Part shown: piece after piece, positions 17,933-26,893 of the stretch | Layout of the letters: the number at the start of each line of letters is the position of its first letter | Numbering within the stretch: the stretch's first letter is position 1 | DNA from: Bog-473 sp963753115 | GTDB taxonomy: Bacteria; Actinomycetota; Acidimicrobiia; Acidimicrobiales; RAAP-2 | Length of the DNA: 64,000 nucleotides | Assembly: GCA_963753115.1 (NCBI GenBank) | Contig: CAVWBB010000021.1 | Span: forward strand, 124,001-188,000 | Direction: 5' to 3' | The notes under the pieces: model-generated | Seen by the model: the letters and a program-made list of their open reading frames with translations, nothing else | What the model was told of the DNA's origin: nothing | The model's database searches: none | Position numbers and translations under genes: made by a program

Positions 17933-18586
17933 CTAGATTCCGGCGCCCCCCTCACGATCAGAGAAAATACCGTCGAGCAGCAGCTGAAGTCCGACCTTGA
18001 ACTGAGCGGGCGAGGTGAGCTTGGCCAACTGCCTTATGACGTCATCTGCGCGCTCGTCGTCGCTCGCTGCCGATTCCCCGCGAGAAGCTTCCAGGGCAGC
18101 GAATCCAACCGTGTAGGTGTGTATCACGCCAAAGGCGCGTCGTGCTTCTGCCTTACCGAAGCCCGCAGAATCGAGAACATCGAGCATGGCATCCATCCTC
18201 GCGATGGCCGCGGGGGAGACGACTGGATGACGCAAATAGGCGTGTAAGGCGATTGGCTCACGTACCAGCAGCGCACGAAGCCGATCAGCTGCTTCAACCG
18301 TCCAGTGGCGCCAATCATTCCGCCGTGACCTCGGTTTCCAGGCCTCCGCGAGGAGGCCGTCGGTGACCTCGTCGAAGAGATCGTCCTTGTCTCGGACATG
18401 TCGATACAGGCTCATCGGTGCGACGCCGAGCTCTGCCGCCAGGCCGCGAATGGTCATCTCATCGGATCTGCCCTCACGTACAGCCTGAGCTGCCGCGTCT
18501 ACGACCTGTTCCCTCGAAATGCTTCCCCACGCGGCACGTCCTTGGGATCGAGATTTTGCTCGCCTCGGCTGCTTGCGTACTGCCAT
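17933..18586 (-). CDS. TetR-family transcriptional regulator
   Basis: 217 residues from ATG 18586 (MAVRKQPRRAKSR...), a basic N-terminal arm. The helix-turn-helix is at about residues 28-70 ('REQVVDAAAQAV', 'TIRGLAAELGVAPMSLYRHV', 'KDDLFDEV'), followed by an all-helical ligand domain typical of TetR_C (TetR/AcrR subgroup). The frame is open further upstream, but that region holds the palindromes at 18610-18644 and is probably the promoter. It is divergent from the SDR/HPP/GH15 operon, with 151 bp between starts, the usual arrangement of a TetR repressor and its target. The ligand is unknown. Confidence 0.9.
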   Translation of the reverse strand: MAVRKQPRRAKSRSQGRAAWGSISREQVVDAAAQAVREGRSDEMTIRGLAAELGVAPMSLYRHVRDKDDLFDEVTDGLLAEAWKPRSRRNDWRHWTVEAADRLRALLVREPIALHAYLRHPVVSPAAIARMDAMLDVLDSAGFGKAEARRAFGVIHTYTVGFAALEASRGESAASDDERADDVIRQLAKLTSPAQFKVGLQLLLDGIFSDREGGAGI

Positions 18587-18609
18587 ACGAAGACCATACC
18601 CACGAACGA

Positions 18610-18644
18610 GTACGTGTACGTGCCGCGTAAACGGGTACATGTAC
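18610..18644. promoter_or_regulatory. paired GTACNNGTAC palindromes, TetR operator candidates
   Basis: GTACGTGTAC (18610-18619) and GTACATGTAC (18635-18644), with centres 25 bp apart, in the tetR/SDR divergent promoter region. Spacing of about two and a half helical turns would allow two dimers. Same motif at 8891 and 10105. Confidence 0.55.
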
Positions 18645-18737
18645 GCAAAGAAATCCAAGCAATACCCACTGCAGGAAACTCCCGCTGGTGGCGAATAGGG
18701 CCTCACTCGACGAGTGCTGCGGAAAGAAAGGATCGCG

Positions 18738-19769
18738 ATGGCAACACGACCAATCGCAGTGATTACGGGAGCCTCTGGCGGAGTGGGCCGGGCAACATCT
18801 CGTGCGTTCGCGGCTGCCGGCTATGACGTGGCGCTGGTCGCGAGAGGGAGTGCAGGCCTCGAAGCCGCCGCGAAGGAAGTCGAATCGGTCGGAGCGCGTG
18901 CCCTGGTGATCGGTGCCGACGTCAGCGAGTTCAATGAGGTCGATGCGGCCGCGACCCAGGTGGAGAAGGAGCTGGGACCCATCGAGGTCTGGGTCAATGA
19001 CGCGATGACGACTGTCTTCGCACCGTCATGGGACATTGCCCCCGACGATTTCCGGCGAGCGGTTGAAGTCACGTTCCTGGGTCAGGTCTGGGGGACGATG
19101 GCTGCCCTATCCCGCATGCGGTCGCGGGATCGGGGAACCATTGTCAATGTCGGATCCGCGCTCGCTTATTTGGGCATCCCTCTTCAAGCCGCGTACTGCT
19201 CGTCGAAATTTGCCTGTCGAGGATTCTTCGAGTCGGTACGGGCCGAACTCCTGCACGAGGGGAGCAAGGTACGTCTCGGCATGGTTCACCTCCCCGCCGT
19301 GAACACTCCACAATTCGACTGGTGTGAAACCACCTTGGACCGTCATCCGCAGCCGGTTCCCCCCATTTATCAACCCGAGGTCGCAGCCCGTTGCATCGTC
19401 GATGCTGCTCAGAATGGGCGCAGGACGAAGGTCGTCGGCTCGTGGAACAAGCTACTGGTCATGGCCGGGAGTCTGTTTCCCGGTCTCGGGAACTCCTACG
19501 CGGCATTCGGCGCCTGGGAGAGCCAACTCACCGATGTCCCGATTTCGCCGGGCCGCAAGGCGAATTTGCATGGTCCGGTCGACGCCGACCAAGACCATGG
19601 AGCCCACGGCATGTTCGACGACCGCGCCGGCGGCCTCCTCGATCCCAGTTTCCTCCGTTCCCTACCCGAAATCATCCGCACCTTTGTGGCGGCATTGAGG
19701 CGAACTGCGCAGGCAAAGGTAAGGCGCTATGGCAGGACCGCGGCGCTCAAGACGGCGAAGATCCGATGA
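18738..19769 (+). CDS. short-chain dehydrogenase/reductase
   Basis: 343 residues. Classical SDR motifs: NAD(P)-binding 'TGASGGVGRA' (about residues 10-19), 'GADVSE', 'NDAMT' in place of the usual NNAG, and the active site 'VNVGSALAYLGIPLQAAYCSSKFACRGF', where Ser, Tyr and Lys form the YxxxK catalytic set (Y-C-S-S-K). The C-terminal 90 residues extend beyond the standard ~250-residue fold, with a positively charged end. The start ATG 18738 has AAAGGA upstream; an earlier in-frame start at 18714 is less likely. First gene of a tightly packed operon (the next four starts are within or near the preceding stops). Substrate unknown. Confidence 0.88.
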   Translation: MATRPIAVITGASGGVGRATSRAFAAAGYDVALVARGSAGLEAAAKEVESVGARALVIGADVSEFNEVDAAATQVEKELGPIEVWVNDAMTTVFAPSWDIAPDDFRRAVEVTFLGQVWGTMAALSRMRSRDRGTIVNVGSALAYLGIPLQAAYCSSKFACRGFFESVRAELLHEGSKVRLGMVHLPAVNTPQFDWCETTLDRHPQPVPPIYQPEVAARCIVDAAQNGRRTKVVGSWNKLLVMAGSLFPGLGNSYAAFGAWESQLTDVPISPGRKANLHGPVDADQDHGAHGMFDDRAGGLLDPSFLRSLPEIIRTFVAALRRTAQAKVRRYGRTAALKTAKIR

Positions 19770-20434
19770 AACTGCCCCATTTCACGCAACATGGAAGTCG
19801 AACAACCGGGGACGCGCTCGATCTGTTCGCCGACGAAACGGTTCTCCTGGAGCAGCTTCTTGCCAATTGGAGGTCGACGACGCCTGACCCTTCGATGGGC
19901 GAAAAGGTGGTAACCGCTAAATGGGATCACGGCACTATCGGCAAGCTGCTTCTCGAGCACACTGCCGTACGCCTTGCCGCGAGCGAAGACGTGGCACGCG
20001 TCCTCGCTGAAGAGGGGAGGGACGCTGCGGCTACGTTGCTCACCGTCGAGAACGAAGCCGTCCGACCCCTACTCGACCAGATGTATGACAGTGCCAGGGG
20101 AGTGCAGCCCATTTACGTCGCTACCACACCCAGTTTCGTCGAACCTGCTGACGCTCTCTTCGATCTGCTCGGGCCGGCTCTGGAAAAGGCGCAGCTGAAT
20201 GAGACGATCGCCTTCTTGACGGCGACTCTCGGCTCGGAGCGACGTCGGCTCCGGAGCGCAAAGTTCATTCGTAAACATGCCCCGGCACATCCTGGACCAC
20301 CAGGGCGCTGGTATGACCGGATCCCCGTTTTGTTGCGACTCCACGCTGCAGAGGACCGTCTGCGGGGTTTTCCTTGGGGGGAGAGCACCCTCGGTGACCG
20401 CAAGCTGGCGCGCCGCTACGACCGTGAGATCTGA
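19766..20434 (+). CDS. 222-residue helical protein, unknown function
   Basis: Start ATG 19766 overlaps the SDR stop (ATGA), implying translational coupling. Predicted mostly alpha-helical: 'DETVLLEQLLANWR', 'WDHGTIGKLLLEHTAVRLAA', 'DALFDLLGPALEKAQL', and a basic C-terminus (ERRRLRSAKFIRKHAP, LARRYDREI). The early helical half recalls hemerythrin-like bundles, but the His/Glu iron-ligand pattern is missing. No membrane segment or signal peptide. I do not recognise a family. Its role should be tied to the SDR or GH15 enzyme. Confidence 0.6.
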   Translation: MKLPHFTQHGSRTTGDALDLFADETVLLEQLLANWRSTTPDPSMGEKVVTAKWDHGTIGKLLLEHTAVRLAASEDVARVLAEEGRDAAATLLTVENEAVRPLLDQMYDSARGVQPIYVATTPSFVEPADALFDLLGPALEKAQLNETIAFLTATLGSERRRLRSAKFIRKHAPAHPGPPGRWYDRIPVLLRLHAAEDRLRGFPWGESTLGDRKLARRYDREI

Positions 20435-20459
20435 AGCCCCAATCATCTCTGCCCGCCCA

Positions 20460-20999
20460 ATGTCGGCCCGCCTGACGCTCGGTGTGCGCTACCTGATCCT
20501 CACCGGGGTCCTGGTCGGGGCGGTCGGCCTGGCCGGTCGATTTTTGGCCTGGCCCCTCCTGACCAGCACGATTGGCCCGACGGCCTATGTCTTTGCGGCG
20601 CACCCCGACACCGAAGCGGCACGCTTTCGTAATGCCCTGGCGGGCCACGGGGTGGCGTTCCTCTGCGGGTTCGCCGCACTGGTCGCCTTTGGGCTGACGC
20701 GGTACCCATCGATCAGTACGACAGGGTCCCCATCACTGCGTCAAGTGGGGGCGGCGGTCACAGGGGTCGGTGTCACCGTCGTATTGCTCGAACTCCTTGG
20801 CTCTCATCACGCGCCAGCCGCCGCAACGACCCTGCTCATCACGACCGGACTGGCCAAGCCGGGTGCGCCACTGATCGGACTCGCGGTGGGATTGGCGATC
20901 GTCATCGCACTCGGGCCGCTGGTTGGGCGTCTCCCACTTTCTCAGGCGCTTTCAAGGGTGTCGACTATGCCGCGAGCGTCCAGGAAGGTCGACGCGTGA
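20460..20999 (+). CDS. HPP-family integral membrane protein
   Basis: 179 residues from ATG 20460 (MSARLTLGVRYL). About four to five membrane helices, with the HPP family hallmarks 'GPTAYVFAAHPDTEAARFRN' after the first helices and 'HHAPAAATTLLITTGLAKPG' later (the usual HPP motif region). HPP proteins are reported as nitrite transporters in chloroplasts and cyanobacteria, but most bacterial members are uncharacterised. The gene lies 25 nt after the 222-residue protein gene and its stop overlaps the GH15 start (GTGA at 20996-20999), so it belongs to the same operon. Confidence 0.8.
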   Translation: MSARLTLGVRYLILTGVLVGAVGLAGRFLAWPLLTSTIGPTAYVFAAHPDTEAARFRNALAGHGVAFLCGFAALVAFGLTRYPSISTTGSPSLRQVGAAVTGVGVTVVLLELLGSHHAPAAATTLLITTGLAKPGAPLIGLAVGLAIVIALGPLVGRLPLSQALSRVSTMPRASRKVDA

Positions 21000-22805
21000 A
21001 GCGCCCTCTGCGCGACGACAACCAGGCTCCTATTGCCGAATACGCCATTGTCGGCGACGGCCGCACAGTCGCGCTCATCGCAATGGATGGGCGCGTCGAT
21101 TGGTGGCCATCTCCGACCCTCGATGCTCCACCCCTCTGCGCTGCCATCATCGACCCTGGCCAAGGAGGACATTTTGTGCTCAGCCCCGTGGGGCCCCACG
21201 AGGTTGACCGCCGCTACCTCTACCGGACAAATGTCCTCGAATCGACATACCGAACCGCCCAAGGAGTTGTCACGGTCACGCAGGCTCTGAACGTGGGATC
21301 CTCAGGTCGCCTGCCCTGGGTCGAGTTCGTGCACCGCATTGTCGCCCTGAGTGGGCAGGTGACGATGCACTGGGAGTGGCGACCGGGAGATCGCTTTGGG
21401 CGGGCAGCCCCTTGGAACACCAGCTATCACGGCACACCGCTGAGTGTCGTCGGTGATCAGGTCGTCGGCGTGATCACCGAGGATGCAACCGAGTGCATTG
21501 TCGCTGACGATGGCGGTGCTCTGCGCGGCGACCTTCACCGTAGAACCGGGAAATCACAGGACCATTGCGCTCGTCGCGAGCGACCACGAGCCGCTTTTCA
21601 TACCGGACGTGGAGGCGGTGGAGGCACGCTTGGACCGGACTATTGAGTACTGGTGTCGCTGGAGTCATGGCTTGAACCATGCCGGTGCCTGGGCGAACGT
21701 GGTCGAGCGGTCGGCGTTGGCCCTCAAACTTCTCTTGGCCGAAGACACCGGCGCCATCGCTGCCGCCGCCACCACGTCGCTTCCGGAGCGCGTAGGCGGT
21801 GAAAAGAATTGGGACTATCGATTCGCATGGGTGCGCGACACCTCGTTCACGCTGGACGCATTCATCAACCTGGGGTTGCACGAGGAGGTTCAGCACTCGG
21901 TCGCCTGGCTCATCGACGCCATTGGACGAAATGGCCCTGGCCTCAATGTCTTTTACACCTTGGGAGGCGAAGTAAACACCGAGCAAGAGGAGCTCGCCGC
22001 ACCGGGCTATGCGCACAGCAGACCGGTGCGGGCTGGCAACCGTGCCGCTGAGCAAACCCAGCTCGGGACCTACGGCGACCTTTTCGACACGATCTGGCGC
22101 TACTGCGAGCAAGGCCACGTGCTTGACGCATGCACAGCTCGTCTACTCGCCGATCTGGCAGACCAGTGCTGCGACATCTGGCGGAATCCTGATGCCGGAA
22201 TCTGGGAACTGACGCAGCGTGAGCACTACACGATCTCGAAGATCGGCTGCTGGGTTGCTTTGGACCGAGCCAGGCGTCTGGCAGACGAGGGCCAGATCGT
22301 CGACGTTCGATCAGCACGTTGGCGCGATGAGGCAGAACACATCCGAAACTGGATCAACGCCAACTGCTGGTCGGATACCAAGAGCTCCTACACGTTCTTC
22401 GCCGGCACCGAGGACCTCGACGCTGCAGTGTTACTCGCGGCCCGAACGGGATTTGATCGCGGCGATCGACTAACAACCAGCATCACCGCGATTCGGGATG
22501 AACTCGGCGCAGGACCACTGCTGTATCGCTATACCGACGCCAACCTCGAAGAGGGTGCCTTCGTCGTGTGCACCTTCTGGATGGTGGAGGCCCTCGCACT
22601 GACCCGACAATGCGACAAGGCCACCGAACTGATGCACCAAGCGGTTGGGCTCGTCAACGATGTGGGGCTCTTGTCTGAAGAGATCGATGTTCGCTCGCTC
22701 GCTTTCCTCGGAAACTTCCCCCAAGGGTTGTCTCATCTGGGCCTCATCAACGCTGCGTTTACTCTTCAGCGCTGTGCCCGAACGGGAGGATCAGAAGCCG
22801 GGTGA
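20996..22805 (+). CDS. GH15 glycoside hydrolase (trehalase/glucoamylase-like), one frameshift
   Basis: Two overlapping frames join into one protein of about 600 residues. The first (20996 to about 21525) has the N-terminal beta-domain: 'IAEYAIVGDGRTVALIAMDG', 'VDWWPSPTLDAPPLCAAIID'. The second (from about 21530) has the (alpha/alpha)6 barrel: 'NWDYRFAWVRDTSFTLDAF' (the signature RYCWxRD-type block), 'EQTQLGTYGDLFDTIW', and 'EEGAFVVCTFWMVEAL' with the C-terminal catalytic-base region 'LSEEIDVRSLAFLGNFPQGL'. One frame change near 21525 is needed. This group includes actinobacterial GH15 trehalases, so trehalose or an alpha-glucan is the likely substrate. The 3' end overlaps the next start (GTGA). 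Confidence 0.82.
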
Positions 22806-23293
22806 AGCCTCCACGCAACACGACACTCAGTCCAGGAATCGGCGGCTGTCAAGAAGCCGAGCCTTCGATCCCGGCGCACCTGGCGTTCTCCATAGTTCGA
22901 GTCAGCTGGGGTTGCCTCCTGCTCGTAGGGCCCTCCGGGCTGATGCGCGCCCTCGGTCTTCCCTTCGACAGGCGTGTCATGGAGACGATGCGCGTGCTTG
23001 GGTTCCGACATCTCGTCCAGGGGGCGGTAGTGGGGGGCCGAGGCCGGCGCCTCCGGGTCGGCGTCTTGGTGGATTTGATTCACGGAGCATCGATGTTGCT
23101 TTTGGCGTGCGTCAATACAAAGAGAAGGAGAGCGGCACTACTTGACGCCTGTGTGGCGTTCGGTTTCGCTGCCGGCGGTCTCACGGCAGCGAGAAAGGAC
23201 GTCGGACACTTGCAGATTGTCAACCGGAACCCTCGTGACGCATTTGGTCAGACGGTGCCTCCAGAAGCGCTCCAAAATCGTCATGGAACGTGA
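22802..23293 (+). CDS. membrane protein, unknown function, last gene of the SDR operon
   Basis: 163 residues from GTG 22802 inside the GH15 stop. Hydrophobic stretches near residues 25-45 (AHLAFSIVRVSWGCLLLVGP), 90-105 (LVDLIHGASMLLLACV) and 110-130 (ALLDACVAFGFAAGGLTA) suggest three or four membrane helices. I recognise no family. Operon position suggests a link to the GH15/HPP genes. Confidence 0.55.
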   Translation: MKPPRNTTLSPGIGGCQEAEPSIPAHLAFSIVRVSWGCLLLVGPSGLMRALGLPFDRRVMETMRVLGFRHLVQGAVVGGRGRRLRVGVLVDLIHGASMLLLACVNTKRRRAALLDACVAFGFAAGGLTAARKDVGHLQIVNRNPRDAFGQTVPPEALQNRHGT

Positions 23294-23338
23294 ACATGAA
23301 TCTCACATCTGCCTTATCTTTCAGCGCAAAATTAGAAC

Positions 23339-23632
23339 ATGGAGCCAATGATCTTTGAGTCGTGCCACGCAACCTGGCTGTTTGATACAGAGGCCATGTG
23401 CTTCCGTCGAATTCTAAAGGGTGTAGAAGTCGACGGCCACCCCATTGCGACTCAATGGCGCGCCTTCTACGGCATCGAACTTGATGAGCTCTCCGAAAGC
23501 TTTACAGTTGTGCTCAATCCGGATCACACGAGGCTGCTCCGATCTTGGCGTCACACGCACAACTGCACGCAGTGTGGAGGCAACGTCACAGCGGAGTTGT
23601 CACTCGAGGATCTCCAAGCTGCACTTGGGTGA
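23339..23632 (+). CDS. 97-residue protein with CxxC motif, unknown function
   Basis: ATG 23339 gives a soluble acidic protein. 'ATWLFDTEAMCFRRI' near the start and 'VVLNPDHTRLLRSWRHTHNC' followed by TQCGG near the end are its notable features; the C-x2-C pair with neighbouring histidines could bind a metal. The AT-rich upstream stretch (23285-23338) has no clear ribosome-binding site. Looks like a conserved small actinobacterial protein but I cannot name it. Confidence 0.5.
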   Translation: MEPMIFESCHATWLFDTEAMCFRRILKGVEVDGHPIATQWRAFYGIELDELSESFTVVLNPDHTRLLRSWRHTHNCTQCGGNVTAELSLEDLQAALG

Positions 23633-23707
23633 TCCGACCGACCTCCGTTACCTCCTCACGCCCGAGCAGCTGCAGATCGGACCAGCCCATTATCCGTCGT
23701 TCTCGAC

Positions 23708-24405
23708 TACTCGAGCCCCCAATGGATGGCGTTCAGGGCCTGGTCGACCGTCCAGCTTCCGCCACCAGGATGCTTCAGGTCGTAGACACCTTGGGCAACG
23801 AGAAGGCGGCGAAGCGAGCTCTGCACGGTCGCACCGCTGACCATCCCCGCCGCGACGAACCGTTCGTGAAGCGTTGGGTCGATCAAGATGACCCGTCAGA
23901 GTGGTCGACGTCGTAGGTGTAGGACTATCCGGTCTGTCAGTCGATGCCGGCGGGTGACCCCTCGGGGACCACTTGGTAGTAGATCCCGAAGAAGTGCCAC
24001 AACTTGGTGAGTGTGGCTGGTGATGCGGTGAGCAAAGGCCAGGTGACGCCGGTGAGCTTGGCGTAGGCAGCCATGCGGTCCGGTGTGTCGCGACCTGGAT
24101 CAACCGTCACTTCGACGATGGCTGCTTTCGAGGTCAGGTGCTGCGCAGAGAGCTCGCGCTCGAGGGCGAGCAGGGCACCGGTCGTCACCGGGCACTCCTC
24201 CTGGCAGGAGGTGAGGAACGGGACCAAGAAGATCGCCTTGCCGGCGAACTGGCGCAACGTGACGGGCCGGCCCTCCTGATCGGTGAAGGGAGCATCGAGG
24301 AGCGAGGCCGGAAAGACTCGGTCCATCTGGTCGCCAATGGAGGCGAGTGGGGGGCCAACCGATCCCGCATCGAGCGACGACAATGCTCAGAGCAGCTATG
24401 GCCAT
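23708..24405 (-). pseudogene. Sco1/SenC/PrrC-family copper chaperone, broken by stops and frame changes
   Basis: From ATG 24405 (GGAAGG upstream) the reading begins with a hydrophobic signal (MAIAALSIVV). After a frame change it continues 'RVFPASLLDAPFTDQEGRPV', 'FLVPFLTSCQEECPVTTGAL' (the Cys-x3-Cys copper site), 'VEVTVDPGRDTPDRMAAYAK' and 'LWHFFGIYYQVVPEGSPAG'. Then, where Sco proteins have IDW-x-TG-x, TGA (23937) stands for Trp and a TAG follows four codons later. The frame resumes 'YDVDHSDG', shifts once more, and finishes 'IDPTLHERFVAAGMVSGATV ... SWTVDQALNAIHWGLE'. The third Sco metal ligand region (DHSD) survives. Intact, it would deliver copper to the CuA centre of cytochrome oxidase. 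Its loss parallels the broken ctaD at 6181-7940. Confidence 0.78.
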
Positions 24406-24856
24406 GGTCCTTCCGTTTCGTGAACCACCGAAGGGCTGAAGGGTCGACACGCCGGACTGTGGCGCACCTTTGACGCCCGCAGATCTGACGTCCCAGTCAC
24501 GTATCGGCTGGCCGGGAACGGAGAGCGCGACAGAGAAGAGTCGGCATGGTCGCCACGTCGCTCCAAAGCACCGCAGAGACGACGGCAATGAAGGCGTCCC
24601 AGACCACGGCCGACAGGATTAACGGTCACGCGAGTCCAGCCTGGAGCGTCAAGGACAGTCGGTCGCATGCCAAGGCAGTCGAGAGGTCGCATCGTTCGAA
24701 GTCGAGCTTCGGGGAGAATCAGGGGCCTCGGAGCGTTGCTCCTCGTCAGGACGCTAGAGCGCCCACTCCCAAGCCAGGCGCGCTGCCATCCGCCTGGACT
24801 GTCGGTCTGATCGGCAGGTTGGGCCGTGATCGTCGGCGCCATCGGCGGGGGGACGG
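24406..24856. other. 451-bp gap between the broken Sco gene and the CoA-disulfide reductase gene
   Basis: No gene I can support. On the minus strand around 24540-24640 a ~25-codon hydrophobic stretch (AVVWDAFIAVVSAVLW) reads like a membrane helix without a supporting start or continuation; it may be a gene remnant of the same decayed locus. Confidence 0.3.
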
Positions 24857-26725
24857 TCAGCGTGGCCGGGTTGGCCCGGACGACTCCTCTTCCCTTTCGG
24901 CGAGGGTACTCCGACGCCTTTGGGTGTCAAGGGGCTGGACGGCCGTGAGGGGGCTGCGGCCCGCGAGGGGGCCGGCCGGCTCGACCAGTCGGACCGGGTC
25001 CATGGCACGCGCCGCGTCCGCGGCACGCCAGGTCTGATACCCACCATCGAGGTTGCGCGCCTCGTACCCGAGCTCGTGGAGCAGCGCCGTCGCCGTGTGG
25101 CCGCGTTGGCCGACCTCGCAGTAGACGACGAACGGGCCAACGCCGACGCTCGGAATGTCCTCGCGGAGCGAGTCGAGCGGCAGGTTGATGCTGTGGGGGA
25201 TGGAGCCGTGGGCGTGCTCCTTTGGGGTACGGACGTCGACGAGGGTCCAGCCCGTGGCAATGCAGTCCTCGAGCTCGTCTGGTTCGACCACGTCGCACTC
25301 CCCAGTAAGCACGTTCTCGGCCATGTAGCCGAGCATGTTGACGGGATCCTTGGCGGACGAGAAGGGGGGCGCATAAGCCAACTCGAGGTCAGCAAGCGCA
25401 TCCGCACGAAGGCCGGCCGCCATCGCCGTGGCGAGGACATCGATCCGCTTGTCGACGCCGGCGCCGCCAACCGCCTGTGCGCCGAGGATGGTGCCATCGT
25501 CAGGGTCGAAGAGGAGCTTGAGGGACATCGGTTCGGCGCCCGGGTAGTAGGCCGCATGACTCATTGGATGTGAGTGAATGGCGCGGAACCTTCTCCCGGC
25601 TGCCCGCAGGCGCCCCTCGTTCCACCCGGTCATGGCGGCGGTCACCCCGAAGACCTTGACAATGGCGGTGCCGAGCGACGGCGCCGGGCGAACCGCCAGC
25701 CCGCAGATGTCGTCAGCCACCCTTCTGCCCTGACGGTTGGCGATGTTGGCGAGGGCGATGAGCGACGAGCCGCCGCCGACGGAGTCATGCTTCTCCACGG
25801 CGTCGCCGACGGCGTAAATGTCGGGATCACTCGTGCGACCGTTCCCGTCGACGGTGATCCCTCCGCTTGGTCCGATGGCGAGGCCGGCCATCTCGGCGAG
25901 CCGGGCGTCAGGCCGGACCCCGATCGCCCCGACCACGAGGCCGCCGGCGATCTCCCGTCCGTCTGCAAGCACGACGCTCCGCTCGTTCACCCGGGCGACC
26001 GCGACCCCTGTTTCGACGGCGATGCCCTGGGCGACGAGCTCGGCGGCGACCAGGACGGCCAGTTCGGGGTCGAGCTGCGTCAGGACTTGCCCGGCCGCCT
26101 CAACGATCGTCACCTCAATGCCGCGGCGGGCCAGGTTCTCGGCTGTCTCGAGTCCGACGAACCCGGCGCCGATGACGACGGCCGTTCGCGGCATATCCGT
26201 CACGTCGTCCACCAACCGCTCAGCGTCCTCGACCGTTCGGAGGCTCCGAACCCTGTCGAAACCCGGAATGCGGGGACGCACGGGCGCGGCGCCAGGGCTC
26301 AGGACGAGCTTGTCGTAGGCGATGCGTGGGGACCTTCCGTCCTGCGTCGAGCAGACAGTGACCTCATGCGCTGTCGGGTCGATCGCCGCCACCTCGCAGC
26401 CGACCCGCACAGTGAGGCGAAATCTCTCGAAGAGGCTCTCAGGCGTCTGAAGGAGGAGATCGTCCTCGTCCTCGATCACCCCACCAACGAAGTACGGCAG
26501 GCCACAGTTCGCGTAGGACACGTGGCCTGACCGCTCGAAGACGGTGATGTCTGCAGCCTCGTCGAGGCGGCGCAATCGGGTTGCGGCCGACATGCCGCCG
26601 GCCACGCCGCCCACGATCACCACCCGGCGCGCCTTCTGGTCGTGCGCGTTCGCCGGGACCGACCGCGCGGTGTCCTTCGGAGGAGTCACAAGAGCATGGT
26701 CCCACCGACGCCGCTCGACCGACAC
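24857..26725 (-). CDS. CoA-disulfide reductase / pyridine nucleotide-disulfide oxidoreductase with rhodanese domain
   Basis: 622 residues, domain order FAD/NAD(P) reductase then rhodanese. FAD-binding 'VVIVGGVAGGMSAATRLRRL' (about 35-54), active-site 'SYANCGLPYFVGG' with the single redox Cys typical of CoA-disulfide reductases and Nox/Npr enzymes, NAD-binding 'AVVIGAGFVGLETAENL', FAD ribityl 'DIYAVGDAVE', and a dimerisation domain ending 'AYAPPFSSAKDPVNMLGY'. The rhodanese-like domain (about 475-560) has the loop 'VVYCEVGQRGHTA' with catalytic Cys. Such fusions reduce CoA disulfide or persulfide. It is divergent from an Rrf2 regulator with three Cys, consistent with sulfur, thiol or nitrosative stress control. 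The GTG at 26725 is uncertain; GTG 26689 is an alternative. Confidence 0.92.
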   Translation of the reverse strand: MSVERRRWDHALVTPPKDTARSVPANAHDQKARRVVIVGGVAGGMSAATRLRRLDEAADITVFERSGHVSYANCGLPYFVGGVIEDEDDLLLQTPESLFERFRLTVRVGCEVAAIDPTAHEVTVCSTQDGRSPRIAYDKLVLSPGAAPVRPRIPGFDRVRSLRTVEDAERLVDDVTDMPRTAVVIGAGFVGLETAENLARRGIEVTIVEAAGQVLTQLDPELAVLVAAELVAQGIAVETGVAVARVNERSVVLADGREIAGGLVVGAIGVRPDARLAEMAGLAIGPSGGITVDGNGRTSDPDIYAVGDAVEKHDSVGGGSSLIALANIANRQGRRVADDICGLAVRPAPSLGTAIVKVFGVTAAMTGWNEGRLRAAGRRFRAIHSHPMSHAAYYPGAEPMSLKLLFDPDDGTILGAQAVGGAGVDKRIDVLATAMAAGLRADALADLELAYAPPFSSAKDPVNMLGYMAENVLTGECDVVEPDELEDCIATGWTLVDVRTPKEHAHGSIPHSINLPLDSLREDIPSVGVGPFVVYCEVGQRGHTATALLHELGYEARNLDGGYQTWRAADAARAMDPVRLVEPAGPLAGRSPLTAVQPLDTQRRRSTLAEREEESSGPTRPR

Positions 26726-26847
26726 GGACGAAGGTCACACATGACAGTGGGACATTGGTCCCTGGCTGGCCGGCGCCGGTCTCTCCATGCGTGCGGTCGG
26801 GCAGCCGGATCAGATCGCGCCGGGGCGATCGTGCCGGGCAGGCAGAA

Positions 26848-26884
26848 CTCCGTTCGGAGAACCTCGTGCTCGCCGCTTTAGGAT
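26848..26884 (+). promoter_or_regulatory. candidate promoter and operator of the Rrf2 gene
   Basis: A 12-bp perfect dyad CTCCG-TT-CGGAG (26848-26859) sits where a -35 box would fall relative to the -10-like TAGGAT (26879-26884), which is 9 nt before the ATG. A regulator bound at the dyad would overlap both its own promoter and possibly the divergent reductase promoter. Confidence 0.4.
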
Positions 26885-26893
26885 GGGCCCACC

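Noticed and set aside
23937..23939. TGA in the Sco gene as selenocysteine or recoded Trp
   Set aside because: A TAG and a frame change follow at once, and other genes here use TGA as a normal stop; no SECIS-like structure was evident.
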